A stretch of DNA of 46,094 nucleotides from an uncultured Bacilli bacterium (lineage in GTDB: Bacteria > Bacillota_I > Bacilli_A > RF39 > UBA660), in NCBI GenBank assembly GCA_910587725.1, contig CAJUNG010000008.1:1-46094 (forward strand). Direction: 5' to 3'. The translations under genes were made by a program, and so were the position numbers. Positions 18,627 through 27,091 of this stretch are shown here, in pieces (positions within the stretch are counted from its first letter, which is position 1; each line of letters begins with the position of its first letter). Below the pieces are notes generated by a model. That model saw only the letters and a program-made list of their open reading frames with translations. It was not told the DNA's origin and searched no databases.

Positions 18627-19367
18627 TCACCTACAAACTTCTAAATATTTCCCAATGACTTCTTCTGGAGTTCCATCAAGAGCGATATTGCCATCTTTAA
18701 TCCAGATTGCTCTCGTGCAGAGTCTTTTTACTGAGTCTAAGCTATGACTTACGATGACAATCGTTTTATCGCTAATTTTTAATTCCTCTAGTTTCGCAAA
18801 ACACTTTTCTTGGAAATGTTGGTCTCCTACGGCAAGAATTTCATCAATTAATAGAATTTCTGCATCGACATTAATTGCGATAGAAAAGGCAAGACGCATA
18901 TATTGTCCAGAAGAATAAGTCCGTACGGGATGGTCAATAAATTCTTCTAACTCAGAAAAGTCGATAATCGCTTTCATTCTTTTCTCAATTTCGCTTTTTG
19001 TTAAACCAAAAATAGAGGCATTGAAATAGATGTTTTCTCTTCCCGTGAAGTCTGGATGAAATCCGGCACCAAGTTCTAAGAGAGAGGTTAGTTTTCCATC
19101 CGTTTCAATCGTTCCTTTGCTTGGATAGATAATCTTCGTCATTAATTTCAAGAGTGTTGATTTTCCACTTCCGTTCGTTCCGATTAACGCAACAGTTTCT
19201 CCTTTTTCAATGTTTACGGAAATATCTTTTAATACTTCACGTTCTTCGATTCTGCCCTTTTTAAAAAACACAAGTTTTTCTTTTAATGTATAGGGCTTAT
19301 CCGAATATACTTTAAATTTTTTCGACATATTTTTTACTTGAATCGCATATTTTTTCGTCTTTTTCAT
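18627..19367 (-). CDS. ABC polysaccharide exporter ATPase (Wzt/TagH/RgpD-like)
   Basis: A 246-aa ATPase with Walker A GTNGSGKST (63-71), signature YSSGQ (151-155) and Walker B ILLIDEILAVGD (171-182). The LLELGAGFHPDFTGRENIYFNA stretch, whose first part reads LLELGAGFHPD, is diagnostic of polysaccharide exporters. It ends soon after the nucleotide-binding domain, so there is no C-terminal carbohydrate-recognition module as in E. coli O9a Wzt. Chain-end recognition must therefore lie elsewhere or not be needed. It is coupled to the permease downstream. Confidence 0.85.
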   Translation of the reverse strand: MKKTKKYAIQVKNMSKKFKVYSDKPYTLKEKLVFFKKGRIEEREVLKDISVNIEKGETVALIGTNGSGKSTLLKLMTKIIYPSKGTIETDGKLTSLLELGAGFHPDFTGRENIYFNASIFGLTKSEIEKRMKAIIDFSELEEFIDHPVRTYSSGQYMRLAFSIAINVDAEILLIDEILAVGDQHFQEKCFAKLEELKISDKTIVIVSHSLDSVKRLCTRAIWIKDGNIALDGTPEEVIGKYLEVCR

Positions 19368-19382
19368 GTAGATTCACTTCCT

Positions 19383-20366
19383 CTATTTTTTGGTTTGTTT
19401 CAATTTGTTGGTGACGCTTCTTAATGGTTTAGTCACTTTCCAACTTTTGCTATTGATTACGTTTTGGTATTCGGTTTTCAATTTTTGATATTCTTCTTCT
19501 AATGCTTTGTAATTTTCTTTTACTTTTGCTAATTCTTCTAAGCTTGTTTTTTGACTTTTTAAAGTGGATTCCAAACATTGACAATAATCGATTTCTTTTT
19601 GCTCTTGGATTTCACCCTTTGCTAAAGTTAGTTCATAAATGTATTGTACAACATCTACTTCGTTATCTTGATTTAAAATACTCAGAAGTTCAGGATGATG
19701 AATCGCCTCTTCTGTCATACAAGTAGTTTTGCCAATTTCTTTTACTTGAAGGGAAATCCCATAAGTTTCTGATAGGTTACGAATCATATCACGAAACGAA
19801 TTTTTAGTGAAGAATCTTAAATGCGTGTTATCTAAAATTCCTAAATGATTGTAATTGAATGTTCGATTAATCAGTCCTAATAAGATATCAATATGGGCAA
19901 TATTGGGAATACTTATGATAATTTTTCCTTTTGGTTTTAGTTTCTTGCTCAAATTCATGATTACTTTATCTGGAGAGACTAAATGTTCTAAAATGTCAGC
20001 AAAAATAATGTAGTCATAGGTTGTTTCATCACGTTCAAATTCTTGATATTTAGCACTTTTTTCCTCCGTAATTGAACAGGGATAAATTTTTTGATAGCAA
20101 TTCCTTTTTTCGGCAATTTGAATCGCTGTTTTATCTATTTCAATTCCTATGACTTGACAGTTCTTTTCTTGGTGCAGGGATTCTCCAATTGCACCTGATG
20201 CACATCCAACATCGAGGCAAACAGAGTTTTTCTTGACATTATTTACGATAATTGAATGGCTATCGTTTACGTTATTTAAGTCTATTTTTTGACAAGCTTC
20301 ATGATATTTATTCGCTTCTTCTTTTTTTCCAAGGACATTATTTTTTGCATTTCCATGACTAAACAT
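19383..20366 (-). CDS. Class I SAM-dependent methyltransferase with C-terminal coiled coil
   Basis: A 327-aa protein from ATG 20366, which has GAAGGAGATGACAAA in front; an upstream in-frame ATG at 20417 is less likely. SAM motif I LDVGCASGAIGE lies at about 51-62, and DYIIFADILEHL gives the later motifs. The core ends near residue 235. It is followed by a heptad-rich tail (about 255-310) and a final GT-associated motif SWKVTKPLR, common at the ends of polysaccharide glycosyltransferases and modifying enzymes. It may methylate the growing polymer, possibly at a chain end next to the ABC exporter; the coiled coil would suit a chain-length role. That last step is inference. Confidence 0.75.
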   Translation of the reverse strand: MFSHGNAKNNVLGKKEEANKYHEACQKIDLNNVNDSHSIIVNNVKKNSVCLDVGCASGAIGESLHQEKNCQVIGIEIDKTAIQIAEKRNCYQKIYPCSITEEKSAKYQEFERDETTYDYIIFADILEHLVSPDKVIMNLSKKLKPKGKIIISIPNIAHIDILLGLINRTFNYNHLGILDNTHLRFFTKNSFRDMIRNLSETYGISLQVKEIGKTTCMTEEAIHHPELLSILNQDNEVDVVQYIYELTLAKGEIQEQKEIDYCQCLESTLKSQKTSLEELAKVKENYKALEEEYQKLKTEYQNVINSKSWKVTKPLRSVTNKLKQTKK

Positions 20367-20444
20367 TTTGTCATCTCCTTCCTTCTGGAAGTATTTTACT
20401 ACTTTATTTTTCCACAAATTTCTGTTTTTTATGTGGTTGATTTT

Positions 20445-21023
20445 TTATTCGCTTTGATTTCTATAGAATTTTACCTTACATTTTGAAAGTGGTTCACGGC
20501 AAATATCTTTTTCTGATAAAATCGGATTTGTGATTCCGTATTCTTGAAAGAACGCTTCCCAAGGAATATTTAGTGCAGGGTCATTCCAAAGGATACCACC
20601 TTCCAAGTCTTTGGCATAATCATTATCAATTAAATATTGAAAAATGGTATTGTCTTCTAAGCTAACAAATCCATGGGCAAAACCTCTTGGCACATAAAGT
20701 TGTTGGTTATTATCTTCCGTTAATAAAACATAGGTAGATTGCCCAAATGTTTCAGAGTCAGCTCGGATATCGACGACAACATCAATGGCTGCTCCCCTAA
20801 TCACTTCAACGAGTTTTGCTTGACACTTTGGATTTTCTTGGAAATGTAAACCTCTAACAACGCCTTTACAACTTTTACTTCGATTTGCTTGTACTACACC
20901 TTGAAAATCTAATTGTTTTAATTCTTGTTGAATAAAGTAAGGAGAAAAATATCCTCTTTCATCACCAAATCGATTTGGTTCTATAATATAACAATCGAGT
21001 AAGTTTGTGTTTGTAATTTTCAT
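20445..21023 (-). CDS. rfbC: dTDP-4-dehydrorhamnose 3,5-epimerase
   Basis: Third step of dTDP-L-rhamnose synthesis: double epimerisation of dTDP-4-keto-6-deoxyglucose. The 192-aa protein shows the family hallmarks: GVVRGLHFQ with the catalytic histidine, DVVVDIRADSETFGQ, and PRGFAHGFVSLEDN. It lies 23 bases downstream of rfbA. The genes for the other two steps (rfbB dehydratase, rfbD reductase) are not in this window, so they must be elsewhere for rhamnose to be made. Confidence 0.92.
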   Translation of the reverse strand: MKITNTNLLDCYIIEPNRFGDERGYFSPYFIQQELKQLDFQGVVQANRSKSCKGVVRGLHFQENPKCQAKLVEVIRGAAIDVVVDIRADSETFGQSTYVLLTEDNNQQLYVPRGFAHGFVSLEDNTIFQYLIDNDYAKDLEGGILWNDPALNIPWEAFFQEYGITNPILSEKDICREPLSKCKVKFYRNQSE

Positions 21024-21046
21024 TTTTACTGCCTCTTTTCTTTACT

Positions 21047-21934
21047 TTATTTTTTAATTATCTTTTTTTTCGCACAATCCATTAAATATTTTCCATATGC
21101 ATTATTTTTCATTAATAAACCTTGTTCAAATACTTGTTCATTAGATAACCAACCGTTGTCTAATGCGATTTGTTCTGGGCAAGCAATAATTTCTCCTCGT
21201 TCTTCCTGTCGATTATAAATAAAGTTATTCGCATCGATAAAGCTTTTATTTGTTCCGGCGTCATACCAAGAGAATCCTCCCCCTAAAAGACATGCTTTTA
21301 ATCGTTTCTCTTGTAAATACATCTCATTAATTGAAGTAATTTCTAATTCTCCTCTTTTCGATGGACGAACTAATTTCGCTTTTTCTACGATATCACTAGG
21401 ATAAAAGTAAAGTCCCGTAATGGCAAAATCACTTTTTGGATATTCTGGCTTTTCTTCGACACTAAGAATATTTTGCTCGTCATCTAATTCCATAATTCCA
21501 AATCGTTTGGGGTCTTTCACTTTCTTTCCGAAATTTACCGCAAGTCCCTCTTCTGCTACACTTCTCGCTTCTTGTAGCATTTTGACAAAATCATTTCCAT
21601 AGAAAATATTATCTCCTAAAATCATACTACAAGGTTCATTTTGGATAAATTCTTCTCCTATAGTAAAAGCTTGAGCAAGGCCTTTTGGCTCTTCTTGAAT
21701 GGCATAGGATAAGTTTAGTCCAAATTCCTCTCCTGTCCCTAATTGTTTTTTAAATAATGGTTGGTCATCTCTTGTGGTAATGATTAAAATATCCCTAATT
21801 TTGGCAAGCATCAACGTTGATAGGGGATAGTATATCATCGGCTTATCATAAATCGGTTGCAATTGCTTACTAATGACCTTGGTCATCGGATAAAGCCTAG
21901 TTCCTGCTCCACCGGCTAAAATAATTCCTTTCAT
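21047..21934 (-). CDS. rfbA: Glucose-1-phosphate thymidylyltransferase
   Basis: First step of dTDP-L-rhamnose synthesis: dTTP plus glucose-1-phosphate to dTDP-glucose. The 295-aa protein starts at ATG 21934 with GGGAGG upstream; the TTG two codons earlier is less likely. Nucleotide-binding LAGGAGTRLYPMT (residues about 6-18), DKPMIYYPLS and LGDNIFYG are all intact. It leads a minus-strand run through rfbC, the methyltransferase and the ABC exporter. A 180-base gap with a terminator separates it from the upstream GT2 gene, so it probably has its own promoter. Confidence 0.93.
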   Translation of the reverse strand: MKGIILAGGAGTRLYPMTKVISKQLQPIYDKPMIYYPLSTLMLAKIRDILIITTRDDQPLFKKQLGTGEEFGLNLSYAIQEEPKGLAQAFTIGEEFIQNEPCSMILGDNIFYGNDFVKMLQEARSVAEEGLAVNFGKKVKDPKRFGIMELDDEQNILSVEEKPEYPKSDFAITGLYFYPSDIVEKAKLVRPSKRGELEITSINEMYLQEKRLKACLLGGGFSWYDAGTNKSFIDANNFIYNRQEERGEIIACPEQIALDNGWLSNEQVFEQGLLMKNNAYGKYLMDCAKKKIIKK

Positions 21935-22038
21935 TTTCAAAACCTCCCTTTACGATTATTTAGCAATTTCATTATATCAAGTATCTTTTTGTTTGTCCAT
22001 AAATCTAACGGGGAAATCCTCAAAAATTAGGAAGAGAC

Positions 22039-22078
22039 AAAAAAAGGTCTCACTGATTAAAAGATTAGACCTCTAATT
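22039..22078 (-). terminator. Terminator after GT2 gene
   Basis: Stem AGGTCT (22045-22050) pairs with AGACCT (22067-22072) and is followed on the minus strand by seven Ts. It ends the Wzy-GT2 transcript upstream of rfbA. Confidence 0.75.
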
Positions 22079-22120
22079 TTCTAGTTAAGGGTAGCTTAAC
22101 TTCAACTTTTTGTTACTACA

Positions 22121-23020
22121 CTACATTTTTTTCGTCGCATCTTTTTTGCTTTTTCTTTCTTTTTTGTCGTTTTTTAGTTTTAAGGAAATCTTTAAGGCAC
22201 CTCTCGTTATTGCATTGATTAGACGAAGAAGACGAATTTCTCCTGCACTTGCCTCATTATATTTTTCTTCAAAATAGAGTTGACTTTCTCTTAAAATTTT
22301 TAATTTTTTTAATTGATTTATATTTCTATCAATACTGACGGCATGATGATGAATTACCACAACTTCATTATTAATTACTGTTTTGAATCCTAATTTTTGT
22401 AGTTTTTTTGCTAGGATATTTTCTTCATAATATAGGAAGGTATTTTCATCAAAAAAGGAAATTTCTTCTAATACTGGCGACTTAATTAAGAAAAAGCAAC
22501 CGCTTACTACTTCTACTACACTTTCTTTTTCTTGATAATGTTCTTCTTTGTAATAACGATACTTTTTTTCCATTTTTTTGTATAGTTTCGGAATGCTTGT
22601 TAAAATTTCTTGTTTTGGGGTAGGAATTTTCCATCCTCGATTTAAATGATTTCCTTCTAAAATGACAGGAGCACAAACTGCGACATCTTTTGGAAATAGG
22701 GTTTTTAACAATTCCTTGATGTGTTTTTCTTCACTAATCACGATATCGGCATTGGATACGATGATATTACATTTACCAAATTCACCAATTAAATATTTAG
22801 CTCCTGCGTTAATCGCACAAGCATAGCCCTTATTTTCTTCTTGAAATAAAATCTTTAGTTTTCTGCATTTGATGTTTTTTAGTTTTTCTTTTTCTTCTTC
22901 CTTAGAGTTATTATCTACAACGACAATTTTTTCAATCGATTGATATTTTTTTATATTTTCAATTAAATTCTTTGTCGACTCGTAATCATTATAGTTGACA
23001 ATAATCATTCCTGTTTTCAT
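22121..23020 (-). CDS. GT2 glycosyltransferase (rhamnosyltransferase-like)
   Basis: A 299-aa GT2 enzyme from ATG 23020, which has AAAGGAGG in front and overlaps the stop of the Wzy-like gene (ATGA); a longer ATG at 23062 would lie inside that gene. It opens GMIIVNYNDYEST, with VVVDNNS and SNAD (89-92) at the active site, and SGCFFLIKSPVLEEISFFDE followed by FLYYEE. That set is typical of WbbL-like rhamnosyltransferases. The C-terminus is strongly basic. With rfbA and rfbC nearby, dTDP-rhamnose as donor is plausible but unproven. Confidence 0.82.
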   Translation of the reverse strand: MKTGMIIVNYNDYESTKNLIENIKKYQSIEKIVVVDNNSKEEEKEKLKNIKCRKLKILFQEENKGYACAINAGAKYLIGEFGKCNIIVSNADIVISEEKHIKELLKTLFPKDVAVCAPVILEGNHLNRGWKIPTPKQEILTSIPKLYKKMEKKYRYYKEEHYQEKESVVEVVSGCFFLIKSPVLEEISFFDENTFLYYEENILAKKLQKLGFKTVINNEVVVIHHHAVSIDRNINQLKKLKILRESQLYFEEKYNEASAGEIRLLRLINAITRGALKISLKLKNDKKERKSKKDATKKM

Positions 23021-24255
23021 ATTCTTTTTTCCTCCTTTATCATGTTTAGTAAAATGATGCATGGGTAGATGCTAACGGCGGGAGAGGTAAATACATGTCC
23101 TGCAAAGCTTGCAATGAATAGGCTTAAAGCAATGGCTAAAATGGATTCGCTGTTCTTTTTTTTCTTTAGTTCTTCTTTTGTAAATAGGAGTAAAGTGACA
23201 AACAGAAAGCTTCCAAAAATACCAAGGCGAAAGAAAATATCCATTGGGTCCATTTCAATCGTCTTTAAATTCACCTTATCGGTCCCATAATTTTCGATGA
23301 AACCTAACCCTAATATTTTGGTCGGAATCGTCGCTTCTTTGTAGGCAGTGCTTGTATTTTTTAAGAAGGTTAAGCGACTAGAAAAGATAAAATGGTCGAC
23401 TAATTTCTTATCGGTAAATATATCGGTAATTGAATCTACTTCCAAAAAGTCGAGATGGATTTGAATATTTTTGTAAAATGCCGTTTTAGGAAGAAGAAAA
23501 GATAAAGCAATAAGGATTACAAGAGTGGCGGGAATAAACATAGAAAGGATTTGCTTTTTTCTTTTTATAGATTGATTTTTAAATTGGATAAGGGCGTAAA
23601 TGAAAAGTACAATCAGTAATGAAAGAATCGTGATTTTGCTACCAAGGGAGAAGAAAACGATGGCAATTGGAATGAGATACAGTAGTAATTTTTTTAATGG
23701 TTGTCCGAAAACAATCAATGGCAGAAGCAGAGAAAAAATCGCTCCGATTTCGTTACTAGAGTGAAACCAGCCAATACTTCCTACTTTTCCTTCGTAGTAA
23801 CCACTAAAATCAGTATTAGTAAGCATCGGGATGATTAGGAAAGCAAGATATATTCCATACGTGATAAAAATGGTCTTTTTCGAAATTTCTATTGAATGTG
23901 TTTTTTTCAATTGATATAAGTTCCACAGCAAAAGGGGGAAGTATAAATAGCGAGCAAGATTTTTTAGTTCATAAAACAGGCAGGCACTATCTTTTGTCAA
24001 ATAGATGTTAAGGGAAAATAAACTGATGTAAATCGCTGTTAGAAAAATAATAAAGAGATTTTTTTTATTTTTGGGTGTAGTTATTAAGTTGTATAGAATT
24101 AGCATACCTAAAAAGAAGACTCTTAAGATAATTCCAAAAGTGATGTCTTGGTGTAAAACATTCATCGAAAATGCTGTAAAGCAATCAATTATCGGTTGTA
24201 AAACTAAAAATAAACTTAATATCTTTGTCATATTCTTTTCGAGGTAATCTTTCAT
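23017..24255 (-). CDS. Wzy-like O-antigen polymerase/ligase family membrane protein
   Basis: About eleven hydrophobic helices over 412 aa, with a larger extracytoplasmic loop near residues 260-330 that contains SRLTFLKNTSTAY and LGLGFIENYGTDKV. That loop pattern (R...G.G..) is typical of O-antigen polymerases and ligases. The start is ATG 24255 with GGGAAG upstream; a GTG four codons earlier lies within the ribosome site. It heads the two-gene transcript with the GT2 gene. With the Wzx-like flippase at 10628 it would form a Wzx/Wzy route separate from the ABC exporter. Confidence 0.72.
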   Translation of the reverse strand: MKDYLEKNMTKILSLFLVLQPIIDCFTAFSMNVLHQDITFGIILRVFFLGMLILYNLITTPKNKKNLFIIFLTAIYISLFSLNIYLTKDSACLFYELKNLARYLYFPLLLWNLYQLKKTHSIEISKKTIFITYGIYLAFLIIPMLTNTDFSGYYEGKVGSIGWFHSSNEIGAIFSLLLPLIVFGQPLKKLLLYLIPIAIVFFSLGSKITILSLLIVLFIYALIQFKNQSIKRKKQILSMFIPATLVILIALSFLLPKTAFYKNIQIHLDFLEVDSITDIFTDKKLVDHFIFSSRLTFLKNTSTAYKEATIPTKILGLGFIENYGTDKVNLKTIEMDPMDIFFRLGIFGSFLFVTLLLFTKEELKKKKNSESILAIALSLFIASFAGHVFTSPAVSIYPCIILLNMIKEEKRI

Positions 24256-24299
24256 TCTACTTCCCACTTTCTTATTTCTATTTTACCACAGCATACAAA

Positions 24300-24328
24300 A
24301 AAAACCAATAGAGGAATCTCTTTGGTAT
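24300..24328. terminator. Bidirectional terminator
   Basis: Hairpin ACCAATAGAG / CTCTTTGGT with A- and T-runs on either side. It ends the regulator gene 24333-24821 before the Wzy-like gene begins. Confidence 0.7.
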
Positions 24329-24332
24329 ATTT

Positions 24333-24821
24333 TTAAAGTTCTTCCTTTGGTAAATAAGGAGTTTCGCTTCTTGCTAATAACCAATCTACGGATAGAGAAT
24401 AGTTTTTGGCAAGGTCGTAAGCAAATGCAGTTAGAATCCGTACTTTTCCACGTTCATAAGCACTGATGGTTGATTGTGTCGTATTGAGTTTTTCTGCTAA
24501 TTCTTTTTGACTTAAATCTTTGTTGGTTCTAAAATGTTTTAATCGTTTTCCGCATTCGAGAAAGTCTATTTCTTTTTTGACTTTTGCATATTTATTGCGG
24601 TTTGTTAATCCTAATACGTAGTCTATGGTTGCACCTGTAATATTACAAAATTCGTTTAATCGATTTAAAGGGATAATTTCTTTTCCTTTTTCCCATCTGG
24701 AGTAACTCCCCTGTTTAACTTTTAATCTACTAGCAATTTCTGCTTGTTTTAAATCTAAATCTTCTCTTACATCTCGCAATCGTTTTGTTAATCCTATATA
24801 ATCATAATCCATATTTTTCAC
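24333..24821 (-). CDS. Tandem helix-turn-helix (XRE/Cro-like) regulator A
   Basis: A 162-aa DNA-binding protein made of two XRE-type domains. The first is at about 9-65 (LKQAEIASRLKVKQGSYSRWEKGK) and the second at about 88-150 (LSQKELAEKLNTTQSTISAYERGK). There is no sensor domain. It is roughly half identical to the gene at 30832-31302 and shares the unusual motif RWEKGKEIIPL. It is the first gene upstream of the polysaccharide locus and points into it, though a terminator separates them. Target and signal unknown. Confidence 0.85.
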   Translation of the reverse strand: MKNMDYDYIGLTKRLRDVREDLDLKQAEIASRLKVKQGSYSRWEKGKEIIPLNRLNEFCNITGATIDYVLGLTNRNKYAKVKKEIDFLECGKRLKHFRTNKDLSQKELAEKLNTTQSTISAYERGKVRILTAFAYDLAKNYSLSVDWLLARSETPYLPKEEL

Positions 24822-25307
24822 CTAGTGTTCATTTTCTCAGATGTAAATGAAAAACGGTTCACATATTCATAAATGCGATTTTTTATTTTGCTGAATTTAT
24901 AAAAATAAAAATGTCATTTTTTATGCTTCCGACATTTTATTGAATTTTTAATCATGTAAATCTATATCTTATCCTTTTATAAAATAAAGGTATATTATCT
25001 GTCAATAGCAAGTATGTTTTTATCTGCTTTCGCTTTTATCTTTAAGTTTTTTGGAAATAGAATCTAGTAAGGCCTTTTCTGGTCCATTATATATATTTGT
25101 TTATATTCTACCTTGTATTAATTTGTGATACTTTCCTATAAGGAATTGTAAGGATATAATTGCTTTTTGCTAATCAAAAAACTGTATTATATTTTTTAAC
25201 TTTAGAATTTAAAATAAACAATTATAAAAAACTACAATTGGTGTTATAACACAATTTAAAAACTTATAAAAAGATACTCACAAAAATGCAATATTTTAAA
25301 ATAAAAA
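24822..25307. other. Non-coding, A/T-rich spacer
   Basis: About 490 bases without a credible ORF or RNA gene. A short hairpin AAAATGTC...GACATTTT lies near 24907-24936. The segment 25255-25297 is a diverged copy of 204-246 at the window's left end. I see no riboswitch or tRNA. Confidence 0.5.
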
Positions 25308-25334
25308 ACGAAGAAGGTTTTTCTCCGTTAAGTA
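25306..25334 (-). terminator. Terminator of GH3 gene
   Basis: On the minus strand AACGGAGAA pairs with TTCTTCGTT across a short AAACC-type loop, followed by a T-run. It lies directly after the stop codon of the hydrolase gene. Confidence 0.75.
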
Positions 25335-25337
25335 TTT

Positions 25338-26720
25338 TTATTTTTGATTTACCATCATCATTCCTTTGGCATATTTCCATGATAGAACGCGGAATGCTAA
25401 TTTATTAATGAGGGATTCGTCAATATCACCATTTTCTACTGCAGTTTTAATTTGTTTCATACTATCTTCATAATCTGTCGTAATTAAAATATCATTTCCG
25501 GCTAAAATTGCTTTTACACTAGCATTAGGAATACTAGATACCGCTCCCATCGCAAGGTCATCGGTAATAATTACTCCTGTAAATGAAAGTTCTTTTCTTA
25601 GTAAATTATGTACTGCAGGAGATAGAGATGCTGGATTTTTGTCATCGATGTTCGTTACTGTATTATGACTTACTAGTACTGCTTCTGCTCCTGCTTCAAT
25701 TCCTGCTTTAAATGGTGGTAAATCATTGTTTTTAATTTCATCGTAAGTTCTGTTGTCGGTTGCTCCAGTTGTGTGGGTATCAGGGTTATTTCCATATCCC
25801 GGAAAGTGTTTTAATGTATAAGATACTCCTCTATTTTTACTTGCTTCAATCACGGTTTTGGCAAAGTTAGAAGTAATCTGTGTATTTTCCCCAATCGTTC
25901 TATCATACATGTAATCTGTAGAATTCGTAGAAACATCGACAACAGGAGCTAAATTTAAATTAATTCCTAGATTTGCTAAAACATTACTTTTATTTATCGT
26001 ATCTACTCTTATTGCATCTAATCCACCTTTGGCATATAGGTCTTTGGATGAAGCAAATTTTTCGCTAGCAAGATTAGGATTACTACTTACGCGAACTACC
26101 TTTCCTCCCTCTTCATCGACTGCAGTTAAAATAGGAGTTTTAGCAACTTTTTGTAGAGAAGACATCATATTCTTCACTTGTTGTTCTGTTTTATCCTTAA
26201 AGTCTTTTTCAAAGAAGACATAACCACCAAACGAATATTTCTTTAGTACTTCTTCTGCACCTGTTCCAGGATAGCGAACAAGTAATAACTGGGCAATTTT
26301 TTCCTCTAACGTCATACTTTTTAATTTGTTGTTGGCCAAAATGTAGTAATTACTAAAAATCCCATTATCTTTCCAATCATTGGGAATTCCATTTTCATCT
26401 ACAGAACGTGCACTTTTTGAGTAGTCGATAATATCGTTATCTTGATAATCCTTACTCACATTTAATTCCCCTGTATATTTGATATTGATATTTTCACCAA
26501 CACTTGCTTGGATGTCTTTAATTCCAAAAGTATAGATTATGTTATTCATATCTTGTACGGTCACCTTGCCGTTTTCAATAGACATCACTGTAGCTGTCAA
26601 TTCTTTTGTTTTTTCCTTTTCTTCTTTTCTCATACTCTTCGTCATTGCAACTGCAAAAATACTTAGAATCGCGATGATTCCTATAAAGATTGAGACTTTT
26701 TTTAATTTTTCATTTTCCAT
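25338..26720 (-). CDS. Glycoside hydrolase family 3, beta-N-acetylhexosaminidase (NagZ-like), membrane anchored
   Basis: A secreted or anchored enzyme that probably removes N-acetylglucosamine from peptidoglycan fragments or the cell wall. From ATG 26720 (AGGTGAT upstream) it has 460 aa. A hydrophobic segment at about residues 7-25 serves as signal anchor. About 80 residues of an extra domain follow, and the GH3 barrel starts near residue 135 (LEEKIAQLLLVRYPG). Family motifs are KHFPGYG with NPDTH for the acid/base loop and GVIITDDLAMGAV for the nucleophile aspartate. The usual KHFPGHG is KHFPGYG here, a conservative change. It is monocistronic. Confidence 0.88.
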   Translation of the reverse strand: MENEKLKKVSIFIGIIAILSIFAVAMTKSMRKEEKEKTKELTATVMSIENGKVTVQDMNNIIYTFGIKDIQASVGENINIKYTGELNVSKDYQDNDIIDYSKSARSVDENGIPNDWKDNGIFSNYYILANNKLKSMTLEEKIAQLLLVRYPGTGAEEVLKKYSFGGYVFFEKDFKDKTEQQVKNMMSSLQKVAKTPILTAVDEEGGKVVRVSSNPNLASEKFASSKDLYAKGGLDAIRVDTINKSNVLANLGINLNLAPVVDVSTNSTDYMYDRTIGENTQITSNFAKTVIEASKNRGVSYTLKHFPGYGNNPDTHTTGATDNRTYDEIKNNDLPPFKAGIEAGAEAVLVSHNTVTNIDDKNPASLSPAVHNLLRKELSFTGVIITDDLAMGAVSSIPNASVKAILAGNDILITTDYEDSMKQIKTAVENGDIDESLINKLAFRVLSWKYAKGMMMVNQK

Positions 26721-26787
26721 ATTTATCACCTATCCCTACATTATATCGTCTTTCCTGGTGAATTATGCTAGAATCATTTCATTTTCC

Positions 26788-26928
26788 CTATTCTCTATTA
26801 TTTTCTCTAAATTGCTTTAATAAATTTGTTAAGTTTTCTTCCTCTTCTTTTCTTGAACAAAAGGATGCAACGACACAGGCACTATAAACGATAAACCAAC
26901 TTGTGATAATCAATAGAAAAATCCACAT
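26788..26928 (-). CDS. Small single-helix membrane protein (46 aa)
   Basis: A short ORF starting MWIFLLIITSWFIVYSACVV, which is one membrane helix with two cysteines, followed by a charged tail (RKEEEENLTNLLKQFRENN). GAGGG lies seven bases before ATG 26928. It sits 67 bases upstream of the NagZ-like gene in the same direction. I do not recognise a family; the composition and ribosome site make it a plausible real small protein. Confidence 0.45.
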   Translation of the reverse strand: MWIFLLIITSWFIVYSACVVASFCSRKEEEENLTNLLKQFRENNRE

Positions 26929-27091
26929 TACTTTTCCCTCATTTCTTTTTCCTTATGGATATTTTAGTTTTCCCCACTTTCATTTAAATTAAACTTCTCT
27001 AATCTTTTTTTATGCGATGGCTTAGTTCTTATTCTTTTTCTTTCGCACGTCTTAACTTTTCTTCATATATTACATCAGGGAGGAAAACGTT

